A DNA stretch of 64,000 nt. It comes from Protonemura montana (Eukaryota; Arthropoda; Insecta; Plecoptera; Nemouridae). The stretch is from NCBI GenBank assembly GCA_947568835.1, contig OX387602.1, positions 21,441,021 through 21,505,020 on the forward strand, in the 5' to 3' direction. This document shows, one piece after another, positions 1-19,649 of this stretch (positions within the stretch are counted from its first letter, which is position 1; the number at the start of each line of letters is the position of its first letter). The position numbers were made by a program, and so were the translations under genes. A model generated the notes under the pieces. It had not been told where the DNA came from. It saw nothing but the letters and a program-made list of their open reading frames with translations, and ran no database searches.

Positions 1-170
1 TGGTTACGATGCCACAGAATAATCGGAAATAAATTTCCAACCCCCTCTTCAATAGAAGGCTATGATTATACATCGCTCTCGCATGAAATAGCCGACTAAC
101 GTGTCCCATAGCTTTTGAACACGGTGTTCGATCTTGCATATCACTACAAGCTATCGTCGCTGATATTTAC

Positions 171-842
171 CTTTCCTGCTTGACTGGTGGGCGCCACGTG
201 ATTCTTGAATGCCGCCACGTCATCTGCTCAACAAAGAGAACACTTGTCAGAATCTGGAAGAAATCTGGGGGTGTTTTTAGCGTCTGGACCGCAAGTCAGG
301 ATTAGAGAAAAACGTGATTGATTCAATGCTGGACTGCGTACCATCAGATGCTGACTCAGATGCTTTGCAGGCTTCCGTTGCATCGGTCATCTCCTTTACC
401 CACTTCGCGTCCATTTCGCCCTGGGAACGTTAGATAGAATATATTACCGATTACCTATGTTTACCGTTGACATCGCTTCACCAAATTTTGTATGCGTTAG
501 CAGCAAAATGCTCGGGTTTACAATTAGAGGAAAATTGTTAATGATAGGTAAATTACCAAAACAAAAAAATTGACAATTTCTTACATCCAAACAAATCCAA
601 GCTGTGTTAAAATAAACATTACTTTCTTTTGCAGTGGTTTGGTCAGTTACATGTTGCCAGTTTGATAGTAATTATATTTTCTGTTCAATAAGTGTCCCGG
701 ATTTGAGTAGTGGCTTTAATTGTGATCGTAATCGTGAGGGTAGTAACGGCTGAGAGGTTAAACTGCCCGATTGGGGGCCAAATCTCACCAGGACTCCGAC
801 GACGACCGCAGCTAATACGACAAGGCAAACGAATTTGTTCAT
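171..842 (-). CDS. Odorant-binding protein, 5' three exons (gene runs off left edge)
   Basis: Coding exons are 842-789, 420-342 and 223-171, each followed by a GT donor, with phases 0, 1 and 0 that join cleanly. Exon 1 is a hydrophobic signal peptide (MNKFVCLVVLAAVVVGVL). Exon 2 carries the first conserved cysteine (EACKAS). Exon 3 ends 26 residues after it, at QAGK, exactly where the second cysteine of the insect OBP pattern (C1-x25-30-C2-x3-C3) should begin in the next exon, which lies beyond base 1. Known of the family: small secreted six-cysteine helical proteins that bind hydrophobic ligands, in antennal lymph or other tissues. A TATA box and initiator lie upstream. Family call rests on signal peptide, exon design and C1 context, because C2-C6 are not visible; another small secreted cysteine protein is possible. 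Confidence 0.65.
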
Positions 843-897
843 GATGCTGGTGCTTTGCTGTCCGTCGACGCGCTGATTGGATTCGATGCGAGGAACC

Positions 898-934
898 AAC
901 TGATCCAGTCACTAAATAGTGGCCACTATTTATA
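898..934 (-). promoter_or_regulatory. Core promoter of the odorant-binding protein gene
   Basis: On the minus strand a TATAAATA box (934-927) is followed about 25-30 bp later by ATCAGTT (904-898), which contains the arthropod initiator core TCAGT. The ATG follows some 55 bp further on. Spacing fits a TATA-Inr promoter with a short leader. Confidence 0.6.
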
Positions 935-942
935 TTAAACTA

Positions 943-3900
943 CATGATTGGTGAAATGTCAGTCAGACAGAACGACCTATTCGCAAATTGTTCTCCCAAT
1001 TTCGGACACATTGTGTATGCCCATCCAAACGTAACAGCCGCACGCGAAATTTGAGTTCATGAAAATTGCGATTTTAGCTTTGTGATTCACCATCCTTGAA
1101 TTAGAAAGATTACTGAACCCCATATATATATATATATATACTTATTGTAAATTATGTATTCCTCTCACGTTAAAGTAATATTTATTTGGTGGTTAGCGCA
1201 TGCGCACGCCTAAACCTACACGTTGTGCTTATCATTTCTATTCTTTGCCGACACGCTTGAAAAATATTAATTTCTATATACAAGCCACGTCAATCACATT
1301 CATTATAATTGCATTAAACATTAGAACTAAAACTCCCAGTCATCGCAAAAATCAAAAAAGAATTACGCAGACTTACAAATGGATTGCATGGTTCATGAAT
1401 AACATTAGGAAATTGCCAATTTTCCGGAAACTAGCTTGTTTTTAAGACCGAGCTTTATCACCAGACTCGTGGCGCTCAAAATTGCCTCAGAGTAACTTCC
1501 GACCTTGGCGTGCCACCCACACTTTTGGTCATTTAGCTACTATCGATTCACCTTCGCTATCGACACCAGTCCACGCAAACTCGAGACGACTTTCATTCCA
1601 CATGAAATACATACTAGCAAATTATTTAAATTAAATATTAGTGCATTATTGTCTAAATGCTCTGGCGACGGGGAAATGGTCATTTGAAGCCACTTGAAAT
1701 GTGCAGAGCGTCCATTTGTTTCCTGTCTTGCGCTTTATTGTGGCGCCAGCCGTTAGCAGCATGCAAAAACACGCGTGTAATTCATTAAATTCATTAATTC
1801 ATTACAGTGCAATTCAAATAACAACTCGACTCGCCGGTCTGTGCAGTACGAGTCCTGTGCGAGCCCTGCACGCGTCCTGCACGAATCCTGCGTCCTGTAT
1901 GGGCGCATTAGTATTTGTCGTCGCCTAGGTTTCCCACTGGAAGGGCAGTGGGCGGCGAAAGGGACAATAGTTTTGATCGGTAATGCATTAACTTCTTTTG
2001 ATTTATAGTTCGTCGAAAACAATCCGATAAGATCTCCGATAAACTTTCGAAGGAGTCGCGAAAACAACCCCAAAGACGGAAATAGAATCGTATCATTCAA
2101 GAACCGACTTTTGCGGTCGTTCGCATTAAGTGAAATGTTTTGCGAAAGTTTCCCGACAGTTTTATGAGGCGGTCGACGGAGTATTTTGGAAATTGTTTCA
2201 AAATAACTCACGAGTTTTTGCTGGATATTATTGTGTAAGAAGAGAATGTTTCAATATATTAGTGGCCGGTGCTTTTTATATGATGACATCACGATTACTG
2301 CACAATTTTTTGCTCCATAAAAAAGCTGGATCACAATAGAAAATCAACAAAAATTCTCTAAAATGGCTTTTAATATTTGCAGCGTAGCATACTCATTTAA
2401 ATTGCAAACTCGATTTTCTTCATTTATTTTTAAAAGTGCTGGTCTTCGTTGATTGAAAGATCCTGATGTCGATTTTCGCTCTTAATTCCCGTATTTATTC
2501 GAATGGAAAGAGATTAAGTCAGCTGCCTTGCAATTAGCGATCCAACGCTTCGCTCGATGATGTCGAGCAGTATCACCCCCACGCTGCTTTGAAGCCACTT
2601 TCCATTTCCATCCGTCGTAATCGCGCTCAGGGGTTGCGAACTTATTAACTTTTCGGCGCGGCATCCGCGTAATTATCTACATTTGCATCAAGAATTCAAA
2701 GATAGGAAAACGAATTTACTCAGTCCGTAAAGCAAGTGTTTGCACCACTCTTTGCCATTACATTTCATGGCTGGCGAGAACTGTCACCCGCGTTGTTTCA
2801 ACTGTCGTATTTTCAGCGAGTTTTGGTAACCGTTCCCGGGAATCGCTTTCATAAATGAAACTATTGTCTGCTTGCGGGGCAAACTCACAGGTTCACGTCA
2901 ATCACTTTTGACTTCAAAGTCAACTCAACCATTTCCAGGACCCACTCAGTGGGATTTCGAAATCCCTTGAGGTCATTCAGTCACCACCAATAGGTGAAGT
3001 AAATGAAGTGAAATTTCTCCCAAATCAGCATTCTGGAATGGATTTTTGCAAATCCTGGTGAATCCGCTGGCCCCAGCAGCAATGTTTAGAAGCCACACGA
3101 CGAGATGTTATTGAAGTTTCCGTTAGATAATGTGCCATTGAATTATTGGTCGACGTTATTTTTACATTCTATCAATATCGTTTAAATTTTATCTTAAAGT
3201 TATTTGCTGGAGCTATTTATAAAAGACAGAGCAAATTGATGTGATGAAAAGTTGCTGAATTGAAACGAATCATAATACATTTTCTAGAACTTATTATTAT
3301 TATTATTATTATTGGTCCTGATCTAACGATGCATATAATATATGAGTGAATGATACCACTTATATATAAATCAATGTCACCACTATTCCATTTATTTTGT
3401 GGCTCGTCACTTGAGATTTAATATCAAATAGTGGGCTACGAGTTGTTAGATAACTCCGGTTACTGCGAGCATGGTGCTCGACGCTTTGAGAGATGATCAA
3501 GTAGAAACAAAAGTTACTATCACCGCTATCACGAGCAACCACACTCAACATAATATGTGAAGTGTAAACTTTCGTGCCGGGAGTGGTCAAGTCCATTACT
3601 GTCCTAGGGGCAGTTGTGTTCAAACTACGCAACAATTAAATCATTCTGTCTATTTGTTGCAGGTATGCCAACATTGCTACATGAAACAAACTTCCCTTTG
3701 CTGCGCTGTCTGCAGATTCGTGGACGTAAGTTTTGTGCGTGCCCATAACACAAGAAGAACTTCGTTACAAACCAGATGGTGACAATGGCACAATTTCAAC
3801 CACACATAACGTTATTAATTTTGTTGCAACTAAAAATAGGGTTGGCGAAAAAAAGTTGAAATATCCCTCGGTCAAATAGGAGCAGACATGAGGAGTTGCA

Positions 3901-4700
3901 GAAACACAGCCTAGCCAACTTGCTGAAATGCGAGAGGCAGAAAATGAGTTAGAAACTAAGGCGAGAGACTGATGACAACATGATCATCTTTCTGTGTGAA
4001 ACGAAGATGCTAAAAATTACTCCCTTGATTCAGAAATGTGGAAAATGTGTTAAAAAAAGCAACACAAACTGGGCAGAAAAATACCAAACATTTATTTGTG
4101 TTCTATCATCCTTGTCAGTGCAATCTTACTTCGGCGCCCCTGACCTAAGTCAGATCTATCTTTTATGAATTTAATATATCTTACATTATGATAGTTCCTT
4201 GACTAAAGTATTTATCAGTGACTAAGCCAAATTTGTTTAGCACACGAGTATTCACAAATTCGTTAAGAACACGATTCAATAAACATTAACGCAAACTATC
4301 ACTCCTACAAATTTTAAGCGCCATTTCCATAATGGCGTTATTATTTAACCTATATTTTAGCACAGAACAGGTAGTAGGTACATACGTAGGTAAAGGAATT
4401 ACAAAATGGTTGTGGTTTGCAGACTTCATGAAACCTGTGAAGTCACGTACCAACGAATACCAATATTGACCCTCCGCGCTGTGCATTGATAAGCAATTAC
4501 AAAAAACTCGGAAAGCAAATGACCAGCACCACAAAAAAAATCCGATCGAAAGACAAGAGCCACACGGATATAAAATTGATTGCGGATTTCAATCAATCCG
4601 AGTCCAGGATTTCAAACAACTGATTGCAATTTACTAATTTATTCCTTAATTATATGTTCAATTACAACATGGGAATTACTTTATCACAAGCAATCACGAC
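943..4700. other. Intergenic, no gene recognised
   Basis: About 3.7 kb between the OBP promoter and the end of the CFAP95 gene. It is AT-rich, with a (TA)n run near 1123-1140 and an (ATT)n run near 3292-3312. The open frames here lack family motifs, splice-flanked exons or codon regularity. Confidence 0.6.
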
Positions 4701-4739
4701 TAATTTATTCGCTGTCGTCGGACTGCGCGTGGGTTGTGC

Positions 4740-6645
4740 TCACGCGCTTATCCCCTTGACCGGCTCGTTGGCGAATGTGTGGACGCAGCGGGCAGGGTCG
4801 AACGATACGTAACCACGCATGGGGCGCAGCTTGCGCAGCTCGTAGAAGTGCTCGGTGTTGTCGTCCATGAACCGGTAGTTGCCAGGTCTGCGCACGCTGC
4901 GCCCGTCGTTTAGTTCGGAGATGCTCAGCCGGTTCATGGCTGGTGGGAAGTAAGGGTAGCCGATCTGGAAGAGTGGGAAGGGTTGGTGTTTTCGACTAGG
5001 TAGTTAAAAGATTTAAGGGAGGAAATTTGGGAATATTTTGGGAGAAAAAATGTGTTACCATAATTTCAAGACGAGGGCTTAACATGCAGCAAAAACAAGA
5101 ATGTGCGCTCTCATAGAGGAAGAAAATTTTAGTGGTTTCGACTTTGATTTTCTCCAACGAAGCAAGTGAATGTGTTCGGCAAGCTGAACGCCTTCTTTCC
5201 TGACTGTGAATCTGCTTTTATATGAAACAAGCGGGTGGGAAATATCCCGTTAATATTGTGGAAAAGTTCTGCGCTACCGCAAACCAAGTCTTGAATCTAG
5301 TTGAATTCCGATAGAACAAGAATCCCAAAAGAATGTACGCAAATTAAATTTCCAATACTTCTTTGAAAAGAAAAGTGTTAGCACTTTTACGTTATTCTTA
5401 TAAGGAAAATGTTTATATTAGACACTATTAAATTCACTGAACTTACGAAAGACTTCAGCAATTTTACCGTTCAAATTGCAACCCCTTCAAGCGTGATTGA
5501 GTACCGTGGTAAGTAAATTGTGTAATTAAGTGTGCCAGACTCACCGGGTTGGTGGGCCTCGGGTTCTGCGGGGTGTAGTCTCTTTTCATCGTTGACGTGT
5601 ACTCGGTGTGGGAAGGAGACTTGAACTCGAAGATTTTACTTCTTCTCAGATTTCCCACCTTTGTCTCGAGTCTGCACCATACAAACGGGACTTATCAAGC
5701 ACCAGACATGAGCCCAGCAATGAATACCTACCGACGTGTACGCAGTTTGGAAATGGCTCTGGGAACGCATTGTTAGTTCACTCGTTTTTTTTTTTTTTTT
5801 TTTTTAAGAATACAGAGAAATGCAGAAAAGGAAACGTTCTTAATTCTATTAAATTAAGTCTTTGTTTCGTACAATTGCAGGTCTATTATGTGCATATAAT
5901 TAATTATGTTCCGTTATCAAAGTATATTGCTTGCGAAATTAAAACGGAAACAATATCAAAGCTTATTTCTTTTTTTCGCAGTTTATTCCAATATCAAGAT
6001 GCGATTTGACGTCTGATTTAAATTGCAAAAGCTTGCAATGGGCAAAGCAGTGCTTCTTTATAGTGTTCCTAAGAATAAAAAATATATTCGATCTCTGATT
6101 TATTCATTTTTTCCAAATAAGTGGTTTTATTGATTTGAAATCTAATACCCTCACTTTACATTAGTCCGACCATTAAATTAGGCTAAAACTAAACAGGCTC
6201 ACATTGACTTTCTGCCCCCTTTAGGGCTCATTGCATTCCCAAAATAAAAACAAAAAAGCGGCACGTCTCTGATGTCTCCCGTAAAAACCAAAAAGTTTGG
6301 CTAGTTGGTACTTCCTATGAAACAAACTCTAACTCTAGCCCCAACTTCGACTCACGAATCGACGTCGATCTGACATGGAGGCGAGCACGCCGTATTCTTT
6401 TGCTCCAACATGTCGTGAGTCTCGCTAGTAGGCGGACGACCCTCGTCGGTGCCCATCCTGTTGTATGTCGAGATGAAGTAGTTGCCGCAAGGCGGGCAAT
6501 AGGGGTTGTTATCCTTGGGTTCAGACTCTCTCTCCAGCTGCCAGTCGGAGACAAACACCTTAGGGCTGTACTTCTCTCTAGCGTACAGGTATTCACGTTT
6601 AGGCAGCAGTTCGCCGCCTCCACCGCCTCCGCCAGTCGAAGACAT
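4740..6645 (-). CDS. CFAP95: Cilia- and flagella-associated protein 95 homologue
   Basis: Three exons, 6645-6356, 5671-5545 and 4964-4740 (TGA), join in phases 2 and 0 to a 213-residue protein; human CFAP95 (C9orf135) is 229 aa. Exon 1 holds the diagnostic block: KYSPKVFVSDWQLERE, then STYNRMGTDE and TSETHDMLEQ, closely matching the vertebrate pattern KYSKPVLVYSWHRDRE ... STYRRLGTDE ... TSETHEKL. Exon 2 has TEYTSTMKRDYTP and exon 3 a tail matching the family C terminus. A seven-glycine run follows the start. Known of the family: a microtubule inner protein of motile cilia and sperm flagella, so testis expression is expected. AATAAA-type signals on the minus strand occur at 4709-4704. The exon 1 reading frame would also stop at TGA just after the donor, giving a 97-aa short form if intron 1 is retained. 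Confidence 0.85.
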
Positions 6646-6679
6646 CCCTAAACCAGGGAGAAGTTACAATTTGATACAA

Positions 6680-8640
6680 GAGATAAAGAAAATCGCTTGG
6701 CGTTTGGATTTCTCTGCTTGTAGAAGTTACGAGTTGCTGTGGATATTAACTACAATTAAGTTTTCGTTCTACTGTTAAGTTTGCTCTTCGCCGAGCGTTT
6801 ATTAGTCATCTCATTATCTCAAGAAGAAGATTCGAATTGCCACTGTGTGCGCTCAACACCAAAGTTTTTAACTAAATAGAAACCTCGCTACGTTACCAAC
6901 CTCGTTTAATTATGGGCATCGCAAACTGTCTTTATTTTTCTTTGCTTTGCGGTAACAATGCGATCACGTGTATTCGAAAACCCAAAATTTTTGCGAAAAA
7001 ATGCGATGTTCTTCTCGATGGGATGTAATCAAAAAGCAATTATGGCGAGTAGATAATGCGATGTCAGCGCATTGAATATAATCCCAATCAACGCATGGAC
7101 GAGCGACTGTATTGTGAGGTAGCAGTCCAAGCGAGCGGTGGAAGACGCCTGGGTGAAACTTATTGATGGGCTTCGTCCTAGGCACTGGATGCCGATCCAG
7201 GGTCGGGAAATGCTAGGCGCTAGCTGTTGGTTGTCTTCGAGATTCTTTTTTAAACTCGCGTTGTTTTGTCGCATTCACTTGGTTAGCTTTGCTGTTGATC
7301 GATGGTGAATACAACGACGACGACATGCTATTGACGTCGAAGAAATAAACGATATCCGCTTTGCATGCATCCGTTTATAAATCACAATAGATGGAAAAAT
7401 ACGCGGGGTTTCACTCTCTTGACATTTCTTATACCTTTCCACACATCGCTCATCCGGAATCTATTCAAAATGTTATTTCACATAAGTAAAGATAAACTAC
7501 ATTTCCGTCGATTAAACTTTTAATCCGAGATATGCGTTTTTAGAGCTTTCACTATATTTGCAAGATCAAAAGTAAAACTGCGATAGCAGCTATCCAATCA
7601 ACTTCGATTCGAACTTTGGCTTTTCGCAGATTCTAGTAGTTTATTTGTTGACGCCGGGCCCCCTAGGCCATGAAAGTCGAGGGTGACAATCATTAACGCA
7701 TTAACGTGGCGGACGCCGGCTGCGACGGGCGTTGGCGTCGGATGTCGCGACGCCCAACAGCCTCTTGTTTGCTAGCGCCGACGTCGGCATGATCTGCCCT
7801 CAGGACTTGCAACCGGCCGTGATATACATGGCAAAGGCAGCTAAGCTGGAAAGGGAAAGGGAACATCTTGGTGGTCGATTTCGGTGCGATACGCTGTGAC
7901 GGGATTGTGGTTTACGTTTGGGGTGGGTTTTGGTAATTTAGAAGCGAGTAATGTCGCTTGGTATATTATTTAGCAGACAGGTAGGAATTCGGTTTTTATG
8001 TAGTGAAGGAGGGAGGGGAAAAATCTGAGATTCTGCTGTAATTTTTAAAACATAGCTAGTGGTTAAGAATTGAGATAAGATTGACCTTAAATATTTTTGT
8101 TTTAAAAATACAGTTTACATGTATGCATACATTCAAAACATTTCAACACACTCATTCTCTTGTTGGCACTTCCCCCCCCCCCCCCCTTCACCCACCACGC
8201 AATCATCACTTTTTCAACTCCAGTGCTATATGCAACACATGGTGTATATTATTAGAGACGTTTTACCCGCAAAATGTTTATAGCAAGCAAATCAAATTTT
8301 CCGACCATTTACTACTGCAAGTGACGATGACGTAATCAAGTCTCAGCGCAGAAATATAGTCGATGTTGTGGGTGGATAATAAAGCACCAATCAAATTGAT
8401 ATCTTTAATAATCGTGGACCTGACATGCGATCGCTTCAAGTTCTTGCGGTTGATTATCACTTGCAGACTGATTTACGAGCAGTTAATTTGAAGATAATTT
8501 ACAAGGCACCACATAAAGCTAGTTGAAATTATATACAAGCCGCAAAGTACTCTTATTGAAAAATCACATTCAATTGTTTTAGCAGTGAAATGGTATGGGA
8601 CTTTATGAAAACAGTTCTTGCGATTTTGCGTGTTGTACAT
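6680..8640. other. Intergenic, with a CpG-dense stretch and a C-tract
   Basis: No gene recognised between CFAP95 and GST-a. About 7650-7850 is strikingly rich in CG and GC words inside otherwise AT-rich DNA and has no coding pattern in any frame. A run of about 17 C residues lies near 8171-8187. Confidence 0.5.
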
Positions 8641-8661
8641 AAAACAGCTCAGGTGGATGGT

Positions 8662-10685
<2,024 letters not shown>

Positions 10686-11336
10686 GATCATATAACTCCT
10701 TAGACGACCGAACGAAACTTGTCGACTGCTGGGCTAGACGTACTTGCTGCTGGCTGCGCGAAGGTTACATCACTCGCCTTGCGTGGAATGCGTGAGGGGC
10801 CTTGATAACATGCTCATATCATTGACATTGACACTATTCAAGGCTCGCGGTGTAAGCTTGTATGGCAATGATGAGCATTCTGTAATAGAGCTAGGAATGT
10901 TATCAGGAGTTGTTGACACACGCCCAGACCAGTCGACCAATCGAGCGCGTTCTCTTTAAAAGTCCCACGTTACGCTGCTGGGGCGTTTAAACATTTAAAT
11001 GTACAGTAGTTAGACCGGCAGTCAATACCCGCTCCCTTTTATCGGCGCTGTTCAATTTCCTGTTGTATAGACTTTTATAAATTGAAAAAAAATCTTGTTC
11101 AACCAGTCGTGCACCAGCAGTTTGTCCCGAAGTGACGCGATTTTTATTGGAAATATACGTCGGTGCGTAGGTACTGGCGTTTGCTAGCTTTTATTGACAA
11201 TAATACGAAATAATCCTCCGAAAAAATGTAAACGCATTTTTATTGTGGTTTTGAGTGATACAGATAGACCAATATTGTCAGGACTGTCATAAGACATGAA
11301 ACATCGTGAGCCGCGACTATATCAACGTCGATTCGT

Positions 11337-13213
<1,877 letters not shown>

Positions 13214-13705
13214 CTAGTGCGACAACCACTGCTACCAAGAGGACAACTGAACAGCGACTGGTAACGGAGTGCCGACTGTCAGACCGACTGTGAACAGGCG
13301 GTGACGGCGGCGAGGCGGTCGGGATGGAGGCTGACAGTACGGCCGAATGCACTCGATACTTGCCACGCTATAAATACGTCTAGACCTACTCGCGAACAAA
13401 TCAACCACGTCACACGCAGAGTGGAGTCGATAGAACCAAGGGCGACTACATTTCGGCGATTCTGCGTACATCGCTGCGATGAAATAAAATCTGAGCGTAG
13501 TCTGTGACTAATAACTGAATTGTAATTAGACGGGTCAGCGTACCTTATCGTTTCGCGTTCCAGATGGGTATGCAGATTCGAAGCGCGGTCTCCGACAAGC
13601 GTCGGTATTTATGCAAAGCGGACGAACGCGGAGGAAATTGACTGGACTGGACGCGGTCTGCATAATAATAAGATGAGTACGTCTAGAGGTATGGGATGCA
13701 AATTG

Positions 13706-14142
13706 ATTGATTGATTATTGGAAACGACGCACTGTTTTGACAACTGACCCTGCGGCACCGGCCTAATGGCGTCGGTGAATGAGCGAATGATTATGAGGAT
13801 GACGATGAACCTAACCTAGCCTAGAAGGGAGGAGGGGAAACCCGGTGCCTGCACGTAGCCTGCTCCTGTCGAATAGCACCAAGGGGACCACCAGCTTAAC
13901 GTCCCTTCCGAAGGACGGTACAACGCGAACATTAGAATTCCCCCACAAATTGATGCTGTCGAGAAGTTGGTAAGCAAGGCGAATGAAGTTATTGTACTAA
14001 CTTTCATCCCTCCAACCTATCTCCCGAACAGAACTGGTCATGTGTATGATGGTCACCCATCCAATACCTGACTCAGCGCAGTGTTGCTTAACTTCGGTGA
14101 TCTCACGAGAACCAGTGTTTCCAACACACCAAACCGTTCAGT
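13706..14142 (-). mobile_element. 5S rRNA-derived SINE (SINE3-like) with 12-bp target duplication
   Basis: Read on the minus strand, the head (14142 to about 14045) matches a 5S rRNA gene with its internal pol III promoter: GAGATCACCGAAGTTAAGCA, then GGTATTGGATGGGTGACC. A non-5S body of about 330 bp follows, ending in an (AATC)n simple tail near 13706-13720. The perfect 12-bp direct repeat GGATGCAAATTG flanks it at 13694-13705 and 14143-14154, the signature of LINE-assisted insertion. It lies between GST-b and GST-c and interrupts no gene. Confidence 0.8.
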
Positions 14143-14591
14143 GGATGCAAATTGTTAAATTGATATCTCTTGTTTTTTTTTAAAAGCGCTTAAGGATCAA
14201 ATATGATTTTCCGGTTTCCTGGAAATATTGTTAGTCTGAAAAAAAAACTACACGGAAATGTTTGATAGAGAATCGGAAAATGTCACGAACTACACCGATT
14301 TCTTAAAATAATGGATTTTCGTGTCTTGGTTGATACCATATCGTACTGTTATTTTTGTTTGCGATACTGGATAGTTTGTTCCGGAGTTTGGGACATATGT
14401 TCTCTCATACAGAATGCTTTATTGACAAACAGTCATTTCAAATAACACAGTAATCCAATATCAAAGTTCTGACGAATCTTTCGGCCAAAACAAGATTCGT
14501 GACCTAATTGCATTCAATCTAGGTATTCGTGGCATGTATGCAGACTTCAGAAGAAAGACATCGTGGTACATTCAGAATCTCAGCGTCGTGC

Positions 14592-15590
<999 letters not shown>

Positions 15591-15599
15591 TCAGTCGCT

Positions 15600-16960
15600 A
15601 TCTCTCGCGGGCAGCCGTGTAGATACTGAACCTTTCCGACCCAACGATACCTATTATCAGCAAACAAATAGGGGACGCAGTACGGGCACTTGGGACGATA
15701 TATCTTGTTTGCATTGCAACCAATTGACTGTCAATCAACTGACTGCATTTACTTGATTTTACTGTGGTGATTGTGAGGTTGCGTAATTAATTTTTTTTTA
15801 TCTATTTGGGTTTAGAGTTGTGTCAACCTATTGGTTATTTTAGTTGTTATTGGTTTGTCGGCGTACTCGTAATATTTTATGGTGTGGTCATTTTATGCAC
15901 GGTATTGCATCGTTCACTGGAAAAAAATCTCAAGGAATAAAATTATATTTCATTTTTTTAAAGTTTGAAAATACAAGCCCAAAACTTGTAGATATTTTAT
16001 CAATATATATATAATCGTCGAAAAAATTCGCTTGAAGAAAAATGCGTCAAGTTAATTGACACAAACGTAATTACGTGCAATTATAATCATACACATAATT
16101 CATCACACCACAAATGATTAATCGTAACTGTAAATTTGAGCAAACACTTGACATACTGATATACCGAGTAAACCAAGCATTTAACGATAGTGCTTATTTG
16201 TCTAGATGTTTCTTAGGTTTGTGCAAATGCCAGATAAAAAGTCATTGACCAGAGAGTCAACCTGGAACAGTTTTCTGTTCCCCTAAACGCACCCTCAGAA
16301 CAATTTGAGACTATCTTACTGACAACTAGTTTTCACTGCTGATTAATTTGAAAATATGCGTTATTAAAACGTAAAATGCTTTCATCACAATCCCAGTGCG
16401 AGTGGACTGCACATATATTTTTAGCTAAATACATTTGTAGTATGCATGACATGTGAAAAATAGCTTTGGATAACAGTAATTATCAGGAGAGGTGATCGCA
16501 AGTGGTGCGATTGCTCACATTCAATGTGTTTACATTTGTGTAACGAATTGATTAAACAATATCGAAATGACTCATAGTGGAAAACTGGCATATTTTCAAT
16601 GCAGGCACGTCGATCGCCTCAGTGACCCAGCTTTGAAGAAAATGAGTAAGAACGCACGTGGCCATTGCGATCGACGGCATCCCCGGCATTCTTGTCTCTC
16701 CCTCAAAATCTTGTCGAACAAATTGCTAAAAACACGCCACACTATCTATAACGATTGCAACACTCGTCCATCCCTCCCTTTAGTTTAATTTTCATGTCGG
16801 AGTGATTTCCAAACGATTTAGGAATTGTAATTTAGTAGGATGATTTGGAAGGCCAAATGACTTGGTGTTACTCCAAATTTAGAGATGAATTAGTCAATCA
16901 CAGGAAGCTTTATTTACTTCTGTCAAGATATTGCGAAACTATATAGAAAAAGATATAAAG
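15600..16960. other. Intergenic between GST-c and GST-d
   Basis: About 1.4 kb of AT-rich sequence without a recognisable exon, RNA gene or element. Confidence 0.5.
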
Positions 16961-16967
16961 TTCGGCT

Positions 16968-17986
<1,019 letters not shown>

Positions 17987-18049
17987 GTTTCAACGTTGAT
18001 TGCAGCTGCTGGCGTGCCAGAATGTGCACTCTCACGCTTGACGGAGCTG

Positions 18050-18056
18050 TTTTATA
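18050..18056 (-). promoter_or_regulatory. TATA box of GST-d
   Basis: TATAAAA on the minus strand, 64 bp upstream of the GST-d ATG, leaving room for a 30-40 nt leader. Confidence 0.5.
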
Positions 18057-18560
18057 GCAACAATCGGTTGAAGGTAGAATTATCTCTAAAACATGGCGCC
18101 TGATTGTCAACATGACTTGAAAGATATTTCATGCGACGATAACAGGTATTTAACCCGCAAAAGGCAACCTGCAAAAATCCCAAAAACACAAAAGGCACCC
18201 CGCAAAGCGTACTTTTCTATTCGTAATTTTTCTGCCTTTTAATTGCATAATTGAAATCTTAAGTTTACTTTATGCTGTAGGAAATGTCGCAACATTTTAA
18301 AGATTCGTTGACCACATCGGGTAAAAGCACTTCTCTTCGAGTGGCCCGACTTTTCTAGACGCAGAGCTACTTGGAGACGATGCAATTAGTGAAAACAAAA
18401 CAAAAAATGCAGGAATTGGACTGCTAAGTGCGGATGAAAGTAAAATTTCTCCAAATAACAATGAAAAATGAGCTATCACACTGTTTAATATTCAAATTGT
18501 CGCAAAAATATAAAAAATTTAAAAAAATATATATAAAGGCTTTGCCAGCAGAGAGCGTGG

Positions 18561-19633
<1,073 letters not shown>

Positions 19634-19649
19634 ATTTCACAGCGATGAA

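Noticed and set aside
1753..2211. 152-codon minus-strand open frame
   Set aside because: No signal, domain or splice support; low-complexity and AT-driven, without coding character.
6352..6356. TGA right after CFAP95 exon 1 as the true end of a 97-aa gene
   Set aside because: GTGAGT overlaps it as a strong donor, and exons 2 and 3 complete the known CFAP95 C terminus in frame.
13806..13826. TTAGG-like units (CTAGGTTAGGTT on the minus strand) as telomeric repeat
   Set aside because: Only about two units, lying inside the 5S-derived SINE body.
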